Source: Anaerolineae bacterium (GTDB taxonomy: Bacteria; Chloroflexota; Anaerolineae; B4-G1; SLSP01). Taken from it: a DNA stretch of 14,119 nucleotides. The notes under the pieces were generated by a model that saw nothing but the letters and a program-made list of their open reading frames with translations, was not told the DNA's origin and made no database searches. Positions 13,891 to 14,119 of the stretch are shown piece after piece. Both the position numbers and the translations under genes were made by a program. How positions within the stretch are numbered: the stretch's first letter is position 1; the number at the start of each line of letters is the position of its first letter. The stretch covers positions 1 through 14,119 of the forward strand of contig JAFGNI010000528.1 of assembly GCA_016927095.1 (NCBI GenBank), read 5' to 3'.

Positions 13891-14119
13891 CCGGTCGGTA
13901 GTAGTCAGCGTAGTCCGTCACCAGAAGATGCCGCGGTGGCGCGTCCTCTACAATCTCGGGGAACCGCCCTATGGGTTCGTAGAACCGGTTATCGCGATCA
14001 TCATCGTTGACCATCGATACCTCACCCACCAAGACGCGCGCATCGGCCCCCCAGAACTTGTGGTAGAGCCGGGTTGGCAAGGTGATGCTCTCGCCCGGGC
14101 CAAGGGACAGGACGCTCCC
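13871..14119 (-). CDS. D-lyxose ketol-isomerase-like cupin, 5' end cut by window edge
   Basis: This is the C-terminal 82 residues of a protein that runs off the window. The sequence matches the D-lyxose isomerase (YdaE-type) cupin family: GPGESITLP, LYHKFWG (the His is the likely metal ligand), VLVGEVSMVNDDDRDNRF, GRFPEIVED and HLLVTDY. Members interconvert D-lyxose and D-xylulose, and D-mannose and D-fructose, with a divalent metal. The stop at 13871-13873 lies inside the next gene (20-nt overlap). The full family length is about 225 residues, so roughly two thirds is missing. Identification is from remembered family motifs without a search. An internal TTG at 14080 could be read as a start but is clearly within this larger gene. 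Confidence 0.84.
   Translation of the reverse strand, partial: GSVLSLGPGESITLPTRLYHKFWGADARVLVGEVSMVNDDDRDNRFYEPIGRFPEIVEDAPPRHLLVTDYADYYRPGGNGAD

Noticed and set aside
13871..14080. Stand-alone 69-residue gene with TTG start
   Set aside because: The frame stays open to the window edge and matches the C-terminus of the D-lyxose isomerase family, so it is the end of a larger gene.

Overview
The window is gene-dense and moderately high in GC. It carries bacterial housekeeping and accessory carbon/sulfur genes with strong Shine-Dalgarno sites (AAGGAG types, usually 5 nt from the start). The mix of a fused E1 alpha-beta 2-oxoacid dehydrogenase, a SulP-STAS-rhodanese fusion, a YbhE-type lactonase, GAPDH and a D-lyxose isomerase-like sugar cluster would fit a free-living heterotroph. 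Chloroflexota is my best guess, at low confidence, because no rRNA or other marker is present. No tRNA, rRNA, CRISPR array, insertion sequence or phage gene was seen, and no gene-free stretch exceeds 300 bases.

Layout. (1) Positions 1-2284, minus strand: a YbhE-type 6-phosphogluconolactonase followed by glyceraldehyde-3-phosphate dehydrogenase, whose 3' end is cut by the window edge. (2) Positions 2285-2418: a divergent promoter region. (3) Positions 2419-7760, plus strand: a YbaN/DUF454 membrane protein, a possible 66-codon small ORF, a SulP transporter fused to STAS and rhodanese domains, a divergent GlpX-type fructose-1,6-bisphosphatase homologue, and an anaerobic sulfatase-maturase-type radical SAM enzyme with a SEC-C tail. 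(4) Positions 7761-7919: a convergent intergenic region with a perfect 12-bp GC-rich hairpin. (5) Positions 7920-14119, minus strand: a tight five-gene run, in transcription order a D-lyxose isomerase-like cupin (5' end cut off), a PfkB-family sugar kinase, a mannitol-1-phosphate 5-dehydrogenase-like enzyme, a fused E1 alpha-beta, and a dihydrolipoyl acyltransferase E2.

How the genes may work together. The minus-strand cluster joins three sugar or sugar-alcohol enzymes (isomerase, kinase, polyol-phosphate dehydrogenase) by overlaps of 20 and 1 nt. Gaps of only 30 and 11 bp then lead into the E1 and E2 of a pyruvate/acetoin-type dehydrogenase complex. This looks like one transcription unit feeding a sugar or polyol to a ketose phosphate, and pyruvate to acetyl-CoA. 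No E3 gene is seen. The left minus-strand pair and GlpX also belong to central sugar-phosphate metabolism. SulP-rhodanese and the sulfatase maturase share a possible sulfur theme.

The most notable items are the sugar-isomerase/kinase/polyol-dehydrogenase plus E1-E2 arrangement, the E2 with two subunit-binding domains, the GlpX with altered active-site motifs, the SulP-rhodanese fusion preceded by a well-signalled small ORF, and a lactonase with two competing starts (lipoprotein or cytosolic). I did not find a clear wholly new defence or mobile system.
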